From: an uncultured Faecalibacterium sp.
GTDB lineage: Bacteria > Bacillota > Clostridia > Oscillospirales > Ruminococcaceae
Assembly: GCA_934533135.1 (NCBI GenBank)
Contig: CAKTBG010000016.1
Coordinates: forward strand, 1-58,735
Length of the DNA: 58,735 nt
Direction of reading: 5' to 3'
In this document: one piece after another, positions 24,286-34,171 of the stretch
Layout: each line of letters begins with the position of its first letter
Numbering within the stretch: position 1 is the first letter of the stretch
Program-made: the position numbers and the translations under genes
Notes under the pieces: model-generated
Told to the model about the DNA's origin: nothing
What the model saw: only the letters and a program-made list of their open reading frames with translations
The model's database searches: none

Positions 24286-25680
24286 TTACGTCCTCTCCCG
24301 CTCATACAGCGGGGCAATGATCGTTTGGTTGATCCGTGCATAGAAGCCAAAGCTCATGAGCACGCTGACGACTTCTGCGATCACGAAAGACCACCAGACC
24401 CGATCAACGTTCCCGCTCAAGGAAAGCAGGTAGGCCGCCGGCAGCAGCACAAAGAGCTGGCGGCAGACCGAGACGATCAGGCTGAACAATCCATTGCCCA
24501 ACGCCTGAAAGACCGAGGACAGGACGATGCTGATCCCCGCCAGCAGGAAATGCGGGCTGATGGTCCGCATGGCCGGGATGCCGATGGCCAGCATCGCGTC
24601 GCTGGCGGCAAAGATGCCCAGCACCCGATCCGGCAGGAACTGGAAGACGCAGAAACCGATCAGCATGATGCACTCGGCGTAGAGCACCGCCAGGCGGATG
24701 GTCTTCTTCACCCGTTCGGGGTTCCGTGCGCCGTAGTTGTAGCTGATGATCGGCACCATGCCGTTGTTCAGGCCGAAGATCGGCATGAATACGAAGCTCT
24801 GCAGCTTGAAGTAAACGCCGAACACGGCCACCGCCGTCGCCGAGAAGGTCATCAGGATCTGGTTCATGAAGAAGGTCATGACGCTGCCGACGCACTGCAT
24901 GGCAATGCTGGGCAGGCCGACGACGTAGATCCGCCGGATGGCCTCGGCACTGGGGCGGAAGCCCTTGAAGTTGATCTGGATGTCCGGGTTCCGCTTCAGA
25001 TTGAAGAAGATCGTCATCCCTGCGCCGCAGAACTGGCCGATGACGGTGGCGACTGCTGCGCCGGTGGTGCCGGACAGTGCCTCGCCGCAGTAACCGAAGA
25101 TGAAGATCGGATCCAGAACGATGTTGACGACTGCGCCGACCAGCTGGCTGATCATGCTCAGGTGGGTGCGGCCGGTGGCCGCCAGCAGCTTTTCGCCCAT
25201 CGTCTGCTGGAACAGGCCCAAGCTGAACACGCAGCAGATGGTCAGATACCGGATGCCCTGCCCGGCGATCTCCGCATCCTGCGTCTGCGCATAGAAATAG
25301 GGTCTCATGCAGGTCAGGCCGAGGATCAGAAAGACCGCAAAGCTGCACAGAGCCAGAAAAATGCCGTTTTCGGCGGTCTTGTTGGCACGCTCCTGATTTT
25401 TCTCGCCCAGACTTTTGGACAGCAGGGCGTTGACGCCCACGCCGGTGCCGACGCCCACGGCGATCATGACATTCTGCAGCGAGAAGGCCAGCGAAACAGC
25501 GGTCAGCGCGTTTTCGCTGACATGGGACACGAAGACCGAGTCCACCACATTGTACAATGCCTGCACCAGCATGGACACCATCATCGGCACGCTGAGCCGG
25601 ATCAGCAGCGGGTTGATGGCCATGGTGCCCATGATGTTTTCCCGGGCGGCTGGCTGGGTTTGGGGTTGCTTGTTTTCCAC
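24286..25680 (-). CDS. MATE family multidrug exporter
   Basis: 464 residues from a GTG at 25680, chosen because AAAGGAG stands five bases before it; the frame continues upstream without a ribosome site. Twelve predicted membrane helices in two homologous halves (LLIRLSVPMMVSMLVQALYN and LPSIAMQCVGSVMTFFMNQ as matching segments), and VDSVFVSHVSENALTAVSLA typical of the MATE fold. Exports cationic compounds using an ion gradient; the substrate cannot be told. Confidence 0.93.
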   Translation of the reverse strand: MENKQPQTQPAARENIMGTMAINPLLIRLSVPMMVSMLVQALYNVVDSVFVSHVSENALTAVSLAFSLQNVMIAVGVGTGVGVNALLSKSLGEKNQERANKTAENGIFLALCSFAVFLILGLTCMRPYFYAQTQDAEIAGQGIRYLTICCVFSLGLFQQTMGEKLLAATGRTHLSMISQLVGAVVNIVLDPIFIFGYCGEALSGTTGAAVATVIGQFCGAGMTIFFNLKRNPDIQINFKGFRPSAEAIRRIYVVGLPSIAMQCVGSVMTFFMNQILMTFSATAVAVFGVYFKLQSFVFMPIFGLNNGMVPIISYNYGARNPERVKKTIRLAVLYAECIMLIGFCVFQFLPDRVLGIFAASDAMLAIGIPAMRTISPHFLLAGISIVLSSVFQALGNGLFSLIVSVCRQLFVLLPAAYLLSLSGNVDRVWWSFVIAEVVSVLMSFGFYARINQTIIAPLYERERT

Positions 25681-25733
25681 GATTTCTCCTTTGTTGCGTT
25701 TCTGGTTGGTTTTGTTCTTTGATTTTATGCCCA

Positions 25734-25768
25734 AAACGTGGGCAGAGCGAATCCCCGCCCTGCCCACG
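25734..25768 (-). terminator. Probable terminator after the cytidylate-kinase-like gene
   Basis: CGTGGGCAG/CTGCCCACG stem followed on the minus strand by TTTT. Confidence 0.55.
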
Positions 25769-25806
25769 AAGCACCGTTGTTTATGGCATCTCTGCCGGGA
25801 TGGGCA

Positions 25807-26415
25807 TCACTCGCCCAGCGTCTTTTCCTTGGCGGCCACGGCGTCGAGGATCATCTTGACGCAGGTCTCGCGGCCCAGTGCCGCATTGATGGCCAGATCG
25901 TAGTTGTGTGCGTCGCCCCAGCGGTTCTGGGTGTAGTAGTTGTAGTAGGCGGCACGGTTGCGGTCGGTCTTTTCGATCTCTTCCTTGATGCCCTTTTCAT
26001 CCTTGGCCTTGACCAGCGGATCGGTCTTGGCCAGCTCCCGCCGCCACTCGACCGGCGCATAGAGGAAGACGCGCAGGATGTTCTTGCGCTCCCGCAGCAC
26101 ATAGTCTCCGCAGCGGCCCAGAATGACGCAGGGGCCTTCGTCCGCCAGCTGCTTGATGATTCGGCTTTGCAGAATGAACACCTGATCGCCCAGCGGCAGC
26201 TCGTTGCCCATGGTATACAGGCTGTACAGCAGGCTGTGGGTATGACGCTTTTCACTGGCTGCGACCGCTTCCTCGGACAGGCCGGAATGCTTGGCCGCCA
26301 TGGTGATCAGCTCCTTATCGTACAGCTTGATGCCCAGTGCATTGGCCACATCTTCAGCGATGTAGTTGCCGCCGGTGCAGTACTCTCGGCCAATCGTGAT
26401 GATCGTCTTTGCCAT
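25807..26415 (-). CDS. Cytidylate kinase-like protein
   Basis: 202 residues of the cytidylate_kin_2 family. A P-loop-like start ITIGREYCTGGNYIAEDVA (GREYxxGG in place of the classical GxxGxGKS), VILGRCGDYVLRE and a basic lid region LVKAKDEKGIKEEIEKTDR. This family is widespread in Clostridia alongside true CMP kinase and its phosphoryl acceptor is not established. AGGAGG lies eight bases before the ATG. The next gene upstream ends 38 bases away. Confidence 0.88.
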   Translation of the reverse strand: MAKTIITIGREYCTGGNYIAEDVANALGIKLYDKELITMAAKHSGLSEEAVAASEKRHTHSLLYSLYTMGNELPLGDQVFILQSRIIKQLADEGPCVILGRCGDYVLRERKNILRVFLYAPVEWRRELAKTDPLVKAKDEKGIKEEIEKTDRNRAAYYNYYTQNRWGDAHNYDLAINAALGRETCVKMILDAVAAKEKTLGE

Positions 26416-26453
26416 AATGTGTTCCTCCTATGTAACTGTATTTTCCCGAAAAG

Positions 26454-27830
26454 TCACCGGCTCTGCTGCGTCTGGGCAGCCGACCCGGTGCCTGGGTGAT
26501 CGTTGGGCTGGGGTTCCGGCGGGGTCGGCAGCCGGACTTCGGCCACCCGCATACTGCCGGTCTGATCCACGGCGTAAACGCTCTGCCGCCCGCCGACGGC
26601 CAGCTGTTCGGGCGTGAACTGGATGCCGCCGTCCTCGGCGCGGCGCATCCGCTGGAACGTCCGGTGGGCGGTGGTGGCGTGCGCCACCCCATCGTGGGAG
26701 CTGCCCGCGATCCAGCCCGAGAACGTCTCGGGCAGCGGATCCCGCTGCCCCCGCTTTGAGAAGTAGTAGTGCCCCTCCTCCGCGCCTTTTTCCAACTCGC
26801 AGAGGAACCGCCGGGGGCGGTCGGCCTCAATATCCCGCGGTTTGGGTCGGAGCGCGATGGCACGGCCGGTGAAGTACCGCCGGAAATCCGTCAACGCCAT
26901 GGTGCAGTTCACCGCGCCGTCGCTGTCGGCGGCAGGATCGTTGAGCAGGACAAAATCCGCCAGCACTGCGTCGTCGTGGCCGAAGCCGCGCAGCCCCATC
27001 CAGACGCCCAGCGGCTCCCGCTGCCCCCGGACGCGCCGCTCCACCCGGACGGCCACCGAACAGCCGTCGTGGATCTGGGCGCGGAGGTCTTTCAGATCCA
27101 TCCACGCCTGCCAGCAGGGATACCCGCAGCAGCCCGCCGCGGCTGCGGCAAAGGCTGCGTTGCCGGTGCTCCGGGTCGCGCTGTCCTCCATGACATAGGC
27201 CACTTCCTCGGGCAGGATGTCCTCGCCCCAGCGGTTCATCAACGCCGCCATCACCAGCGGCAGATCCATCTCCCGGCCAAAGGCGGGGTCATGGGCGTTG
27301 AGGCAGTATTCGGGCAGGTACAGCCGCCGGTTGAGGGGCAGACCCTCCTGCTTTTCCCAGACAAGCGGGCGGACCGCCGCCGCCAGCAGCCGGAGGGCAG
27401 GGGTCGCCTTGTCGTCGTTGGTCGAAAGATTCACCTGCAGCTGGATGCCGGTGCCGCCGCCCGGCGTCGCCACGGTGACGGTATCCCCCATCAGGAAGAT
27501 CATCCCATCCTCGCTCTGGGCGTTGACGCTGCACCGGGGGTAATCCGGTGCCCATTTGCCAAAGCTCATCCAGCCGGTCCAGTTGTTCCCGGCGTAGATC
27601 CGGCACCGCACTTCCAGCAGGGTATTGCGGGGGGTGCGGGCGTTCCAGCTCACGTTCAGGTTGCAGAAGGCGGGCATGGCGAATTCCGGCGTGGTGTAGC
27701 TGCCGTAGGGCAGATACCGCCCGGCCGCACTGTCCAGCACCAGACTCCCGCTTTCCAGCGCAACGTTGTCCAGCTGCCCGCGGGAGAAGGTCTCGGTCCC
27801 TTGCAGAACCAGATTGTTCCGCTGTTCCAT
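26454..27830 (-). CDS. C39-like papain-fold protein with substituted catalytic residues
   Basis: 458 residues, no signal peptide. The N-terminal 150 residues look like a beta-sandwich (SYTTPEF, WTGWMSFG). Residues 170-300 resemble C39-like peptidase domains (LMNRWGEDILPEEVAYV, then SVAVRVERR and FVLLNDPAAD). By comparison with the family pattern the nucleophile Cys falls on D189 and the His on V276, while the LNDP segment is kept, so it is probably not a peptidase. AAAGGAG lies eight bases before the ATG. The role is unknown; it sits between a YesL-like membrane protein gene and a nucleotide-kinase-like gene on the same strand. The family link is inferred, not proven. Confidence 0.6.
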   Translation of the reverse strand: MEQRNNLVLQGTETFSRGQLDNVALESGSLVLDSAAGRYLPYGSYTTPEFAMPAFCNLNVSWNARTPRNTLLEVRCRIYAGNNWTGWMSFGKWAPDYPRCSVNAQSEDGMIFLMGDTVTVATPGGGTGIQLQVNLSTNDDKATPALRLLAAAVRPLVWEKQEGLPLNRRLYLPEYCLNAHDPAFGREMDLPLVMAALMNRWGEDILPEEVAYVMEDSATRSTGNAAFAAAAAGCCGYPCWQAWMDLKDLRAQIHDGCSVAVRVERRVRGQREPLGVWMGLRGFGHDDAVLADFVLLNDPAADSDGAVNCTMALTDFRRYFTGRAIALRPKPRDIEADRPRRFLCELEKGAEEGHYYFSKRGQRDPLPETFSGWIAGSSHDGVAHATTAHRTFQRMRRAEDGGIQFTPEQLAVGGRQSVYAVDQTGSMRVAEVRLPTPPEPQPNDHPGTGSAAQTQQSR

Positions 27831-27851
27831 GACACGCGCTCCTTTTTTCGT

Positions 27852-28691
27852 TTACGGCTGTTCGTCGCCGCTGTCGTCGTAGTCTCTGCGCAGCTCTTCT
27901 TCCAGCGCGGCATCCCGGAGCTTGCGGATGTTCTCCTCAAGGTGGAACACCCGGTTCAGGTCGCCGTAGACGATCTGGGTGGTGACCTCGCAGCAGAACC
28001 AGAAGCCGAACACGAGCATCAGCAGCAGACCCAGCGGCATACAGAGGATGACCAGACCCCAGAACAGGATGGTCACGATGGATGCAGCCAGCGCGTGGGG
28101 CAGGAAGGCGATCATGCAGTTGAGGCTGTTCTTCAGGGTCTGGGCAAAGGGCTGATCCAGCAAGACCACCTGCGGCCACATATAGGAGAACAGCATATGG
28201 AAAAGCACCAGATTCAGCACCGTTGCGACCCACATCCCAACGCCGACGTTGGTGCCGTGATAGAGCATATTGAAGCAGAAATAGACCAGAAAGATCTGGG
28301 TCGTGATCACCACGCAGTACAGGATGCCCGGCACGATGCTGGCCTTGAAGTTCCGCTTAAAGGCCTTGCGGTAGGTCATCCACCAGTAGCCCGCCTCATC
28401 CCGCAGGGCGCGGAGGACGGTGTCGTACATTCCGGCCAAGGCAGGGCCGGCCAGAATGCCGCCCACGGCTGCACTGAGGAGCATGACCGGCAGGCTGTTC
28501 ATCAGAAAGCCGATGTAGACCATGCAGATCACCGGCAGAAAGCCGATGCAGGTCAGGATGTTGGCGAGGAACAGGCTGCTCATATCGCGGCCGACCAGCT
28601 CAAAAAAGCGGCCCGCGCCGGTCTTGCGGGGTGCATCCTTTTCGACGCCCGGGCCGGCCTTAAAATCGTTCGCAGAAGGAAATAAACTCAT
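27852..28691 (-). CDS. YesL/DUF624-like membrane protein
   Basis: 279 residues from the ATG at 28691 (GGAGAGAGG 12 bases upstream). Five to six hydrophobic helices (ANILTCIGFLPVICMVYIGF, MLLSAAVGGILAGPALAGMYD, IVTILFWGLVILCMPLGLLL) and the PALAGMYDTVLRALRDE segment fit the DUF624/YesL type often found near sugar ABC transporters. Function unknown. It is 21 bases upstream of the C39-like gene and likely co-transcribed with it. Confidence 0.75.
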   Translation of the reverse strand: MSLFPSANDFKAGPGVEKDAPRKTGAGRFFELVGRDMSSLFLANILTCIGFLPVICMVYIGFLMNSLPVMLLSAAVGGILAGPALAGMYDTVLRALRDEAGYWWMTYRKAFKRNFKASIVPGILYCVVITTQIFLVYFCFNMLYHGTNVGVGMWVATVLNLVLFHMLFSYMWPQVVLLDQPFAQTLKNSLNCMIAFLPHALAASIVTILFWGLVILCMPLGLLLMLVFGFWFCCEVTTQIVYGDLNRVFHLEENIRKLRDAALEEELRRDYDDSGDEQP

Positions 28692-28877
28692 GGGGTGTCC
28701 AAACCTCTCTCCATCGTTACCGGCAGCACCGGTTCCCGGTTCCGGGTCGTTTCCCGAAAGAAACGCAATTGTGCTGTCTTTCTGGTTATAACTATACCCG
28801 GATTTTGTGAATTTTGCAAGCCGCAAAGCCCCTTAAATGTAAAAAAAGTATTTTTTCTCCCCTTTTTCCAGAAAGTG

Positions 28878-28886
28878 TGTTACAAT
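28878..28886 (+). promoter_or_regulatory. Extended -10 promoter of plsC
   Basis: TGTTACAAT with hexamer TACAAT at 28881-28886; the -35 is poor. Confidence 0.55.
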
Positions 28887-28924
28887 AAACTTGGCTTTTT
28901 ACGGCCAGAAGGAGGAATGATCCT

Positions 28925-29650
28925 GTGAATATTTTCCGCACCATAGCCATGTTCGTCTACCTGTTTGGTTACATGATCGTCCATTATGGCGTGCTCCGCC
29001 GTGCCGAGCGCGCCCTCGCCGCAGGCGATACCGAAACGGTCGAGCAGATCGTCCGCAAGCACATCCCCCATTGGAGCCGCCGGATCCTCAAGATCACCGG
29101 CGTCCAGCTCACCGTCACCGGCCTTGAGAACATCCCCAAGGATTCAGCCTGCGTCTTTGTGGGCAACCACCGCAGCTACTACGACATCCCCCTGCTGCTG
29201 GCCGCGCTGGACGCGCCCCACGGCATCCTCGCCAAGGAAGAGCTGGAGAAGATCCCCCTGCTCAACCGCTGGATGAAGCTGCTGGGCTGCGTGTTCGTCC
29301 AGCGCGACGACATCCGCGCTTCGGTGCGCGCCCTGAACGACGCCACCGCCGTCGTGGAAAGCGGCCGGAGCTTCGTCATCTTCCCCGAAGGCACCCGCTA
29401 CAAGGGCGAAGAGGGCGGTGCCGGGGAGTTCAAGAACGGTGCGTTCCGGATCGCCATCAAGACCGGCGTGCCCGTTGTTCCCGTGGCCATCTCGGGTGCC
29501 CGCGCCCTGTTTGAGGGACACGGCAACACCTGCACCCCCGGCCCGGTGCGGATCAAGGTGCTGCCGCCCATCCAGACCGTCGGCATGAGCAAGGCCGAGC
29601 AGAAACAGCTGCCGGACGCCGTCCGGCAGACCATTCTGGCTCAACTTTGA
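28925..29650 (+). CDS. plsC: 1-acyl-sn-glycerol-3-phosphate acyltransferase
   Basis: 241 residues starting at a GTG with AAGGAGG nine bases upstream. The acyltransferase motifs are NHRSYYD (NHx4D) and FPEGTR; a hydrophobic N-terminus (IAMFVYLFGYMIVHYGV) anchors it to the membrane. It makes phosphatidic acid for phospholipid synthesis. Two small unknown genes follow at close spacing. Confidence 0.94.
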   Translation: MNIFRTIAMFVYLFGYMIVHYGVLRRAERALAAGDTETVEQIVRKHIPHWSRRILKITGVQLTVTGLENIPKDSACVFVGNHRSYYDIPLLLAALDAPHGILAKEELEKIPLLNRWMKLLGCVFVQRDDIRASVRALNDATAVVESGRSFVIFPEGTRYKGEEGGAGEFKNGAFRIAIKTGVPVVPVAISGARALFEGHGNTCTPGPVRIKVLPPIQTVGMSKAEQKQLPDAVRQTILAQL

Positions 29651-29671
29651 TGGGGAGAGGAACGAAACCGC

Positions 29672-30436
29672 ATGGCAAGCTATCGTTATGAACGAGACAT
29701 CGACCCCGAGGATCTGAAGCCCCGCCGCGAAAAACAATACACCCGCAAAGAACGCTGGGCCAACTGGTGGGATTACAACCTGAAATGGGTTCTCCTCATC
29801 GGAGCCGCCCTCGCGTTCGCGGCCTACTGCTTCATCGGGCAGTATTTCTTCACCACCAAAGCCGATTACAACGTGGCGGTGGTGGCCCCCTACTACCTGC
29901 CCGAGGACACCGTGAACGCCCTCCAGACCGAACTCGCCCACTACGGCGAGGATCGCAACGGCGACGGCAAGGTGGTCGTGACCCTGAACGTCTACACGCT
30001 GGACTATTCTTCGGGCGATACCGAGACCGAAAGTGCCGCCTACCTGACCATGGCAGGCACCACCAAGCTGGCCACCGATGTGCAGGGCGGCCTCAGCTCG
30101 GTCTTTCTCCTCTACGACCCCGCCGGGTTTGAGGAGAGCACCGGTGCCCTACGGTATCTGGACGGCACCCTGCCCGCCCCCGAAAGCGACGACGACTGGT
30201 GGAACATGGTCTACAAGTGGACGGACTGCCCCGTGCTGACCGGCCTTTCCCTCGGCGACTACCGCCCCGACACCACCCAGAACCGCAGCGGCAGCAGTCA
30301 GGACTATATGGCGCAGTTCTATGTGGGAATGCGCGGCGCATGGAACTCCGGCACTGCCGACAACCTCGCCGGCGGCGAAGAGCTCTGGCAGGCATTGACC
30401 GCCGGTGCCGTCTCCACCGCCCGCGCGGAGGATTGA
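29672..30436 (+). CDS. Single-pass membrane protein of unknown function
   Basis: 254 residues: a charged cytoplasmic N-terminus (DLKPRREKQYTRKERW), one membrane helix (WVLLIGAALAFAAYCFIG, about 39-56) and an extracellular domain of about 190 residues with no recognised family. It starts 21 bases after plsC, with GAGAGGAA upstream, and is probably co-transcribed with it. Its DRNGDGK segment resembles a calcium-binding loop but a single loop is weak evidence. Confidence 0.75.
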   Translation: MASYRYERDIDPEDLKPRREKQYTRKERWANWWDYNLKWVLLIGAALAFAAYCFIGQYFFTTKADYNVAVVAPYYLPEDTVNALQTELAHYGEDRNGDGKVVVTLNVYTLDYSSGDTETESAAYLTMAGTTKLATDVQGGLSSVFLLYDPAGFEESTGALRYLDGTLPAPESDDDWWNMVYKWTDCPVLTGLSLGDYRPDTTQNRSGSSQDYMAQFYVGMRGAWNSGTADNLAGGEELWQALTAGAVSTARAED

Positions 30437-30440
30437 GCCC

Positions 30441-30632
30441 ATGCGGTTCTATAATCGCTCCGGCCGGTCGGCAAGACGCTTTGTCTTTGACCGCCCGGAA
30501 ATTCCGGGCTCCCCCGCTCCCAGACCCGAACCCGCCCCGCCCAAGGCCGCCGACCTCGACAACCCCTATGGCCGCTATTACGGCAAGGCCCGCAGCCGGG
30601 AAGATCTGCGGAAGAATCGAAAAGACTTTTGA
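30441..30632 (+). CDS. Small basic, proline-rich protein of unknown function
   Basis: 63 residues; GGAGG lies inside the end of the preceding gene, nine bases before the ATG, and the stop-to-start gap is four bases, indicating coupling. Composition is Arg/Pro rich with no membrane segment. No family recognised. Confidence 0.65.
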   Translation: MRFYNRSGRSARRFVFDRPEIPGSPAPRPEPAPPKAADLDNPYGRYYGKARSREDLRKNRKDF

Positions 30633-30638
30633 ATCGTC

Positions 30639-30770
30639 AACCTCTCCGTCATTGCTTCGCAATGCCACCTCCCCTACTGAGGGGAGGCTTTGGCATTTCG
30701 CAAAGCGTCGCCGCTTCGCCAGAGGCTCCCCATCCGGGGAGCTGCCGCGTGAATGCGAGACGGAGAGGTT
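30639..30770. repeat. Palindromic intergenic repeat, full copy (copy 4)
   Basis: AACCTCTCCGTC, hairpin CATTGC-TTC-GCAATG, hairpin CACCTCCCCT/AGGGGAGGC, TTTGGC; then an inverted half with GGCTCCCC/GGGGAGC and GACGGAGAGGTT. Here the CTCCGTC-type half is on the left, the reverse of copies 1 and 3. Confidence 0.88.
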
Positions 30771-30836
30771 GACCTTTTTTCTTGTTGCCTCCCCTGCATT
30801 TGAAATTTTCTCCCCTTTGAAAGCGGAAATGGCTTG

Positions 30837-30865
30837 TTGTCTCTTCGTCCGGGTTATGGTATACT
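30837..30865 (+). promoter_or_regulatory. Promoter of the aromatic amino acid operon
   Basis: TTGTCT (30837-30842), 17-base spacer, TATACT (30860-30865) with TGG before it. The leader to pheA is short (43 bases), leaving no room for a T-box or leader-peptide attenuator. Confidence 0.7.
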
Positions 30866-30908
30866 AATTTGGTATCACCAACCCACAACGCGAAAGGATG
30901 TGGAATCC

Positions 30909-31975
30909 ATGGACGCTCTGGAACAAGCCCGCGTCGAGATCGACGCCGTCGATGCACAGCTGGCCGCCCTGTTCGAGCGGCGGATGGCCGCCGTGCTCCG
31001 CGTCGCGCAGTACAAGCAGGCACACGGTCTGCCCATCTTCGACGCTTCGCGAGAGGCCGCCGTACTGGAAAAATCCGCCGCACGGATCCAGAACCCGGCT
31101 CTGCGCCCGTATTACAAAGATCACGTCCAGAACATGATGGACGTTGCCAAGCAGTATGAGGCCGAAGTGCTGGGGCAGAACCGTGCCGCCTATCAGGGCG
31201 TGGAGGGTGCCTTTGCACACATCGCGCTCAAAGCCCTCTTCCCCCACGCCGAGGCCGTCAGCTACCCGACGTGGGATGACGTGTTCCACGCAGTGGCCAG
31301 CGGCGACGCCGCCCACGGGGTGGTGCCCTTTGAAAACAGCCACGCCGGAGACGTGTCCGCGGTGCTGGATCTCTGCTACAACCACCCGGAGCTGTGGGTC
31401 GTTGGGGTGTATGATCTGCCCATCTCCCAGAATCTTCTGGTGCTGCCCGGCACCCAGCTCAGCGAGATCCAGAGCGTATACAGCCACCAGCAGGCCATCG
31501 CCCAGAGCGAGACCTTCCTGAAGCAGTTCCATCTCCCGGCCACCGCCATGCCCAATACGGCCATGGCCGCAAAATTTGTGGCCGAGGGCGGCGACAAGAC
31601 CAAGGCCGCCATCGCCAGCGCAGAGACGGCCAGCCTCTATGGGCTGGAAGTGCTGGTCCCCAGCATCAACACCGACGGCGACAACACCACCCGCTTCATC
31701 GTCCTCAGCCGCGAAAAGCCCACCGTCGGCAACCGGTTCTCCCTGCTGTTCACGGTGGACAACAAACCCGGCAAGCTGGGCGAAGTCATCCAGATGATCG
31801 GTGCCAGCGGCTTCAACATGGAGTCCATCAAGAGCCGCCCGATGCCCCATGTTCCCTTTGAATATTATTTTTACGTCGAACTGGTGGGCGACCCCACCCG
31901 CAGCGAGACCGCCGCGCTGCTGCGCGAGCTGGATCGGATCTGCCGCACGGTACGGCTGTTAGGAGTGTACACAAA

Positions 31976-31979
<4 letters not shown>
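30909..31979 (+). CDS. pheA: Bifunctional chorismate mutase/prephenate dehydratase (P-protein)
   Basis: 356 residues from the ATG at 30909 (AAAGGA ten bases upstream). Residues 1-85 form an AroQ-type chorismate mutase (RVEIDAVDAQLAALFERRMA), 90-265 a prephenate dehydratase (YQGVEGAFAH, VPFENSHAGDV, TTRFIVL) and 270-356 an ACT domain (SLLFTVDNKPGKLGEVIQM, ESIKSRP) that binds phenylalanine for feedback control. It leads phenylalanine synthesis from chorismate. First gene of an eight-gene aromatic operon; its stop overlaps aroB by four bases. Confidence 0.95.
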
Positions 31980-33019
<1,040 letters not shown>

Positions 33020-33025
33020 TCTGCC

Positions 33026-34171
33026 ATGAAAAACACGTTTGGCAATGCGCTTGCCGTAACGATCTTTGGCGAGAGCCACGGCCGAGCCATCGGTGCGGTG
33101 CTGGACGGCATGGCCGCCGGTGTGCCGGTGGACGAAGCCTTTCTCGCTGCCTGCATGGACAAACGCCGGGCGCGCGGCGACGGCCTGTCCACCGCCCGGG
33201 TGGAGGCTGACACCGTGCAGTTCCTCTCCGGCGTGATCAACGGCCGCACCACCGGCACTTCCATCGCCCTGATGATCGAAAACCAGAACACCCGCAGCGG
33301 CGACTACGCCAAGACCGCTGCTCTGCTCCGCCCCGGCCACGCCGATTACACGGCCTATGCCAAATACCACGGCTATCAGGACGCGCGGGGAGGCGGGCAC
33401 TTCTCCGGCCGAATCACCGCTGCGCTGGTGGCCGCCGGTGCCGTCGTGCTGGGGGCTTTGAATCGGGCGGGAATCGACATCACGACCCACATCGCCCGGT
33501 GCGCCGGCATCGCGGACACTCCCTTTGCGCTGGACGATCCCGCAGCACTGGCGGCGCAGGCAGAGACTCTGCTGCGCAAGACCGAGGGCTTTGCCCTGCT
33601 GGACGCCTCAGTGGAAGAGCCGATGCAGGCGGCCATCCGCGCCGCCGGTGCGGACGGCGACAGCGTGGGCGGCATCCTGGAAACGGCGATCCTCGGCCTG
33701 CCCGCCGGTGTGGGCGAACCCTATTTTGACAGTGTGGAGAGCGTGCTCTCCCATGCGGCGTTCTCCATCCCGGCGGTCAAGGGCATTGCGTTCGGCACCG
33801 GGTTCGGCTTTGCCGACCTGCGCGGCTCCGAGGCCAACGACGCGTTCCGGATGGATCCCACCGGCCGCATCGTCACCGAGACCAACCACAACGCCGGGGT
33901 CAACGGCGGCATCGCCAATGGAATGCCCGTGGTGTTCCACACCGTGGTCAAACCCACCCCCAGCATTTACAAACAGCAGGACACCGTGGACTATCCCTCC
34001 CGCCGGAATGCAGAGCTGTCCATTCAGGGGCGGCATGACCCCTGCATCGTGCCCCGCGCCGCCATCGTCCAGACCTGTGCGGCGGCGTTGGCCATCGGCG
34101 ATCTGCTGACCCAGCGATACGGCATGGCGTGGATGGAAGATCCCGCCTGCTTCCGGAAGGAGGAGGACTGA
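33026..34171 (+). CDS. aroC: Chorismate synthase
   Basis: 381 residues. Converts EPSP to chorismate with reduced FMN. Signatures: GESHGRAIGAVLDG near the start, YHGYQDARGGGHFSGR and GGIANGMPVVF. It starts six bases after aroB and ends directly against the next start codon. Confidence 0.97.
   Translation: MKNTFGNALAVTIFGESHGRAIGAVLDGMAAGVPVDEAFLAACMDKRRARGDGLSTARVEADTVQFLSGVINGRTTGTSIALMIENQNTRSGDYAKTAALLRPGHADYTAYAKYHGYQDARGGGHFSGRITAALVAAGAVVLGALNRAGIDITTHIARCAGIADTPFALDDPAALAAQAETLLRKTEGFALLDASVEEPMQAAIRAAGADGDSVGGILETAILGLPAGVGEPYFDSVESVLSHAAFSIPAVKGIAFGTGFGFADLRGSEANDAFRMDPTGRIVTETNHNAGVNGGIANGMPVVFHTVVKPTPSIYKQQDTVDYPSRRNAELSIQGRHDPCIVPRAAIVQTCAAALAIGDLLTQRYGMAWMEDPACFRKEED

Noticed and set aside
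23299..25722. An 807-codon plus-strand frame
   Set aside because: Antisense to the flavoprotein, DUF308 and MATE genes; it runs across their intergenic gaps and shows no family features, only low-complexity His/Gln/Asp.
30771..30908. Amino-acid leader attenuator or T-box before pheA
   Set aside because: The promoter lies only 43 bases before the start codon and no T-box sequence or leader peptide fits.
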